Shown here: piece by piece, positions 60,307 through 64,000 of the stretch
How positions within the stretch are numbered: the stretch's first letter is position 1
Layout of the letters: each line of letters starts with the position of its first letter
Made by a program: the position numbers and the translations under genes
Notes under the pieces: generated by a model
Told to the model about the DNA's origin: nothing
What the model saw: the letters and a program-made list of their open reading frames with translations, nothing else
Databases searched by the model: none
NCBI GenBank assembly: GCA_034440635.1
Contig: JAOTON010001683.1
Span: 547,001 to 611,000, forward strand
Length of the DNA stretch: 64,000 nucleotides
Direction of reading: 5' to 3'
DNA from: Lepas anatifera
Taxonomy: Eukaryota > Arthropoda > Thecostraca > Lepadidae

Positions 60307-60556
60307 GATAGGCGGATCCAGGACTTCAACGGGAGGGGCGTATGTAGTCGAGAGGGTGCCCTTCAGACCAGGGGCAGGGGGCCGGGGCGCCAAAACCTAT
60401 AAGGTAGGCGTCAAATCCTATTGCGGGTGCTCCGATACCCGCATCGTGGGAGTGAGTGAAAGCGACATTTCAAGGGGCATTGGCGACCTTCCAGGGGAGC
60501 CGTAACTATTTCAAGGGATGTCGAGGTCCGATTTGAGATTGTCCCCTGGATCTCCA
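60307..60556 (+). mobile_element. hAT-like MITE, family F2
   Basis: Starts GATAGGCGGATCCAGGACTT and contains 'GGGCGCCAAAACCTATAAGG', 'GCGTCAAATCCTATTGCGGG' and 'AAAGCGACATTTCAAGGG', ending near CCCCTGGATCTCC. The right terminus is eroded. Confidence 0.78.
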
Positions 60557-60678
60557 GAGGCGTGGACACTTGTGGGGCCCAGGGGGCGCCACACAATTGT
60601 CCACCTTTATAAGAAGCCACCACACTTCATCGTTTTTGGCCCTGTTTTCCCCATCCTTAAACAACCGGGTACATCCAC

Positions 60679-60785
60679 AGGGGCGGATCTAGGAAGGAGG
60701 AGGGGTAGAAGCGTATCCCCCCGCCCTAAAACCTCCGATTTTCCCTGTTTTCTTTGAAAAACATTTTTCACGATTTTAAGCCTGG
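60679..60785 (+). mobile_element. Truncated F3-like MITE
   Basis: Starts CAGGGGCGGATCTAGGAAGG, followed by 'CTTTGAAAAACATTTTTCAC' then GATTTTAAG. The right end is not found. Confidence 0.6.
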
Positions 60786-61504
60786 TTGCTCATTCACACA
60801 GCGGTCTAGGCAATGAAATTCACCATCGACTCTTTGGACTGTCTTCAACCAGGTTAGCAGAGGAATTATAATTTTCAGCGGGAGACCATGCGTCGGGAGA
60901 CGGGTAACAGGCTCTCAGGGGTCGAAAAACCTACCGTTTTGGCATTCTAAATGGTGACAGCCCGAGGTGATCAAGGTGACAAAAACAGTCAACATGTTTC
61001 CAACAGACCAATAACGAAAAAACGCCAAAATTGGAACCTGCAATTTGAACTCGCGATGTTTTTCAACAACTGGAATGGTTCAGGAGTATCCATTGGTATC
61101 CTGCTAACGCACAACGTGCCACATTTTGTAGCCTGGTCTGGTGACACATTTATGAGGTGACATTTTCAATGGTGACACACTGAACACTTTTTGACCCCTG
61201 CAGGCTCTACCCCCAGCCGAACGCCCTTGTTCCCCCGTTATACCTTACGTGATTTCGGGCGTTTCCCCCTCATACAAGCCCCGTCCTTCCGGGCCACGTA
61301 CCCGCCTGGGGTCGCCCTTGAACCTGAGACTTTTAGCTATCACAACTTCTCCAGCTGTTTGAACTGCAGGTCGAGCCACTGACACGGGATCGGGCCGCTG
61401 AAACGTGAAATGGCTCTTCGGCCGCTGAGACGTGAAATGACCTAACGAGCCAGACACTGGCTTATTTCAGCTACCGCCTCAGCACAGAGGTATCGCCAGG
61501 GAGA
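60786..61504. other. No recognisable feature
   Basis: An imperfect repeat of 'CGGGCCGCTGAAACGTGAAA' and CGGCCGCTGAGACGTGAAA lies at 61390-61439. No gene seen. Confidence 0.4.
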
Positions 61505-61624
61505 CAGGCACGGAGGAGCCAACTCGGGAAAACGGTAAAAACATGGTGTTTTTTAAGAAAATTGGTCAAAATTTCACCATTTAGGCGGGCATGGCCACTG
61601 CCCTCCCCCTCGCGTCCGCCAGTG
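61505..61624 (+). mobile_element. F3-like MITE
   Basis: 'GGTAAAAACATGGTGTTTTT' then TAAGAAAATTGGTCAAAAT is the F3/F4 core. It ends with CTCGCGTCCGCCAGTG. The left end (about CAGGCACGGAGGAGCC) is eroded. Confidence 0.6.
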
Positions 61625-61751
61625 CAGGAAGGGAGTGAGTCTGAGCGGTCGGGAGCTCAACCCTAACTACCCCTTATTTTGAATAACCTCTTACAGTGTA
61701 ATTAGGAAGGGCTCGACACTCCTCCCCCCCTAATTGTCCATTCCGTCACTG
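61625..61751 (+). mobile_element. hAT-like MITE, F1 subfamily b, abutting the previous
   Basis: Carries 'TTTGAATAACCTCTTACAGT' and ends with CATTCCGTCACTG. Its left end appears fused to the right end of the preceding element at CCGCCAGTG. Confidence 0.6.
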
Positions 61752-62170
61752 GGTGGTTTGTTCTTTTCAAACCAATACCCAATGGCCGAACCCATGCGAG
61801 GACTGGAAAAAAGCACATTCAAACATCTATGCTCTCTGGTATTCTCCACAATTTTTCTATGACATTGACTGCTTTAATTACAGTAGCACTGCCAGTTCTG
61901 AAACCCAAACGGCTGGATAAAAATCATATAATTACAAAAGAAATGTTTTCACAGGACCAGAACCTGTGTGCGATATGATAAGAAGCCCGACATGCATTCA
62001 GTCCTCGTCGTGACCTCAAATTAAGTTACTTTCCATGACCTCAAGTGTGCTATCGATGACGTCACAGACACGGGCGAGGAGCTCTATTGTGAGAGCGAGG
62101 ATTCCACCATTCAGCACCGTGCCAATATCAAATGACGGCCTTCGCACTATATTCCATTGAGGTACAGAAT
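61752..62170. other. No recognisable feature
   Basis: Nothing supportable seen; one ATGACGTCACAG site at 62057-62068. Confidence 0.4.
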
Positions 62171-62372
62171 CATAGGCGGATCCAGGGCTCGATTTGGAGT
62201 GGGGACTGGGCGGCGGTTCTGGTCAGAGGTGAGAGGGACCCGACAACAGTGGCAGATTAAACTGCTCCCTCAGGAGGGGGACGGGCCAAAATTGTAACAA
62301 ACAGTGTTTTGAAATAAAAACTGCAAAACCAGGTGGGAGCCCCCGCCTCTCTACGGACTAGATCCGCCATTG
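62171..62372 (+). mobile_element. Nested hAT-like MITEs
   Basis: A left end CATAGGCGGATCCAGGGC at 62171 is followed at 62247 by a second left end CAGTGGCAGATTAAACTG, which pairs with CTAGATCCGCCATTG ending at 62372. Probably a short element (62247-62372) beside or inside a truncated F2. Confidence 0.6.
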
Positions 62373-62855
62373 GCTGACGGTTAACAGAACAACGTCACAC
62401 CTTAATAATAGAGCTGTAATTAATGGCTAAACTTCAACGGCTCAGCTCAACATCTGGGAGCGTATGGCTAGCCGATTTCCGAGGGCGCCCCCAGGGATAT
62501 GGCTAAGGAATGTTGGCATTCGCATGGTATCGTCCATGCCCCTTCAAGTATGAACCTCAAAGAAGCATTATTAAATGTGGATAGATGTGTATATATAACT
62601 CCGGGTATCAGGGCGTATTCTTAGTAATTAGGACTGGTGGGCATTCGGCTCAAAAGAGCACGAATCCCCACCAAAAGGGCACTTCTAGGGCACCAAATCA
62701 CTGGTGACTGGGGAGCACTGGGCCGTTCAGGGCCGTTCACTGGTGGACATCAGATGGAGGACAGGTGGGGAAAATGCTCACCACTTTGTAGCTTAAAATA
62801 TGGACTGCCGAGTATAAAGGTGGTAGCAGACCTTGGAATTAAGGATATCGCAGAG
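62373..62855. other. No recognisable feature
   Basis: Nothing supportable seen. Confidence 0.4.
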
Positions 62856-63020
62856 CATTGGCGGATGCAAGGGGGGTTGGGGGCTCAAGCACCCGTCCCC
62901 CAAATGTCTAAGTGCCCATAGTTAATGCATAGGCGGAGGCTGATCCGCGGTAATGGTGAGGGAGACTCGAGCCCCCTAGAACCTCCCTCTCCCCGAAATG
63001 AATTCCTGGATCTGCCACTG
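62856..63020 (-). mobile_element. hAT-like MITE, family F1 (reverse), TSD 6/8
   Basis: Ends are CATTGGCGGATGCAAGG and CCTGGATCTGCCACTG. Flanks TCGCAGAG and TCTCAGAT. The interior 'TAGTTAATGCATAGGCGGAG' is the reverse F1 core, very close to 1037-1204. Confidence 0.88.
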
Positions 63021-63060
63021 TCTCAGATCATTCTCTGTTATACAACTCCGGGTATACAGG

Positions 63061-63344
63061 CAGGGGCGTAGCCAGGATTTCGCTCAGGGGGGGGGTGGCG
63101 CCCCGAAAAGGGCCCCTGCGACAGCGCCAAACGGGCCCTGATGGGTAAAAAGGGTCCTGCTTGTTACAGAATAGTGCTGAAGAGCGCTTACGAGGGCCCT
63201 GCCTGCTATAAAATCTCGAATTTGGCCACAGAGCATAGTGCAGGCAAGCCGCACTTCGCGCGGCCCATGTCCTCAGGGGGCCCTTCAGGCCCTCAGGGGG
63301 GGGGGGGGGCGGCTGTCCCTGCCACCCCCTTGGCTACGCCCCTG
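63061..63344 (+). mobile_element. hAT-like MITE, family F7, perfect TSD
   Basis: Ends CAGGGGCGTAGCCAGG and CTTGGCTACGCCCCTG are the classic animal hAT-type termini. Flanks are TATACAGG on both sides (63053-63060 and 63345-63352). The 284-bp interior is GC-rich and repeats 'GGGCCCTG' motifs. Only intact F7 copy here. Confidence 0.96.
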
Positions 63345-63352
63345 TATACAGG

Positions 63353-63654
63353 TGTAAGCAGATGGCAGTATTAGGGATATTTCACACCACCTTGTGTCGG
63401 GCTTCACAGCTGTGTCACGTGTCCAAGCTGTGTGAGCAGAGTCCTGAAGTGAACAGAGCTTATTCATGCCGATAGCACAGGTGCGCTAACCCGATCAGGG
63501 GCACCGCCAGCGGCGTGGAAAAGGGAGGCAAGAGTCTGTCAGCTGAAAAAGGAGGGCGTCCTCGAAAATAATCGGCCGGTCAACCGATCAACTTACGCTT
63601 TTCACTGGCTTATCTGAGCTGCAGTAAATACAACCTTGCATATTCTCATTTAGG
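63353..63654. other. No gene; isolated element-like head
   Basis: CAGGGGCACCGCCAGCGG at 63497 resembles an F5 left end without a partner. Confidence 0.35.
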
Positions 63655-63850
63655 CATTGGCGGACCCTCGATCAGCTTTTGGAAGGGCCAAACCAACGTT
63701 GGGGGGATAAGTTGAGAAAAAATCGCGAAAACGTAGTATTTTAAAAGAAGAAAAAACGGCAAAAATGTTGTCCTTTTCGGGGCGAGAATGTACTATTTAA
63801 GGTTTTGGAGGGGCCACGGCCCTTTGCCCCCCCTCTTGGATCCGCCCGTT
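63655..63850 (+). mobile_element. hAT-like MITE, F3-related, TSD 7/8
   Basis: Starts CATTGGCGGACCCTCG and ends TTGGATCCGCCCGTT. Flanks CATTTAGG (63647-63654) and GATTTAGG (63851-63858). The interior has 'AAATCGCGAAAACGTAGTAT' and TTTAAAAGAAG, an F3-like core. Confidence 0.85.
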
Positions 63851-63859
63851 GATTTAGGT

Positions 63860-64000
63860 GGAGTCTAGATAAGGCCTTGCTCGAACAACTCGGTGAGGCT
63901 GACGTACCAGGCCACCGAGTTTTAGTGCCACATTACAATTGGGCATTGTGCTTAAATCGCAGTTATGAAATAAAAGGGCTTGAATTGAACTGAATTGAGT
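63860..64000 (+). mobile_element. Likely non-LTR retrotransposon 3' end
   Basis: The sequence ends GAAATAAAAGGGCTTGAATT then GAACTGAATTGAGT, a polyadenylation signal followed by a TTGAA-type short repeat, the usual 3' signature of LINE copies. The upstream part to 63860 could be its 3' UTR. It is cut by the window end. Confidence 0.45.

Noticed and set aside
63061..63344. Autonomous hAT transposon
   Set aside because: Ends and target duplication are clear but only 284 bp lie between, with no transposase frame.

Overview
This window looks like a repeat-rich nuclear genome segment from an invertebrate animal. There are no bacterial-style operons, no long open frames with conserved protein signatures, and no ribosome-binding-site architecture. 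Instead the DNA is AT/GC-mixed and dominated by eukaryotic mobile elements: short hAT-like inverted-repeat elements (MITEs), tRNA-derived SINEs, 3' ends of non-LTR retrotransposons, and simple repeats. Clade placement is a guess. The SINE tail ending in GTCGTTAAAC suggests marine invertebrates such as molluscs, but I cannot prove that.

The main content is about 40 short non-autonomous elements with ends of the type CA(G/T)(T/G)GGCGGAtcc / ggATCCGCC(A/C)(C/A)TG. Many are bounded by exact or near-exact 8-bp target-site duplications (TSDs), for example CCTTGGAG around 23714-23872, GTTGTGCT around 36457-36854, CCTGGCAA around 31264-31423, CATAGGGG around 46480-46668, GTGGAGTG around 48955-49190, ACAATTTG around 58580-58734, GTTAGAGG around 59310-59617 and TATACAGG around 63061-63344. 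CA-start ends plus 8-bp duplications identify hAT-type transposition. At least eight families (F1-F8 below) share similar termini but differ inside. No transposase was found, so they must be moved from elsewhere.

Layout. 0-12 kb: SINEs, a SINE nested in an F1 element, an AT microsatellite, a CRE-motif cluster. 12-23 kb: scattered MITEs, a candidate minus-strand terminal exon (12064-12264), a candidate first coding exon (18672-18721), tandem repeats. 23-33 kb: two non-LTR 3' ends, large GA/GAGACA microsatellites, a CRE-containing dispersed repeat and a 266-bp foldback (32784-33049) with a hammerhead-like core. 33-48 kb: many MITEs, SINEs and a 12-bp minisatellite. 48-64 kb: the densest MITE region, ending in what looks like another non-LTR tail.

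Most open frames in the window are chance frames or run through repeats. Only two or three candidate host exons were found, none assignable to a family. Any host gene here would be long-introned and cannot be assembled by eye.
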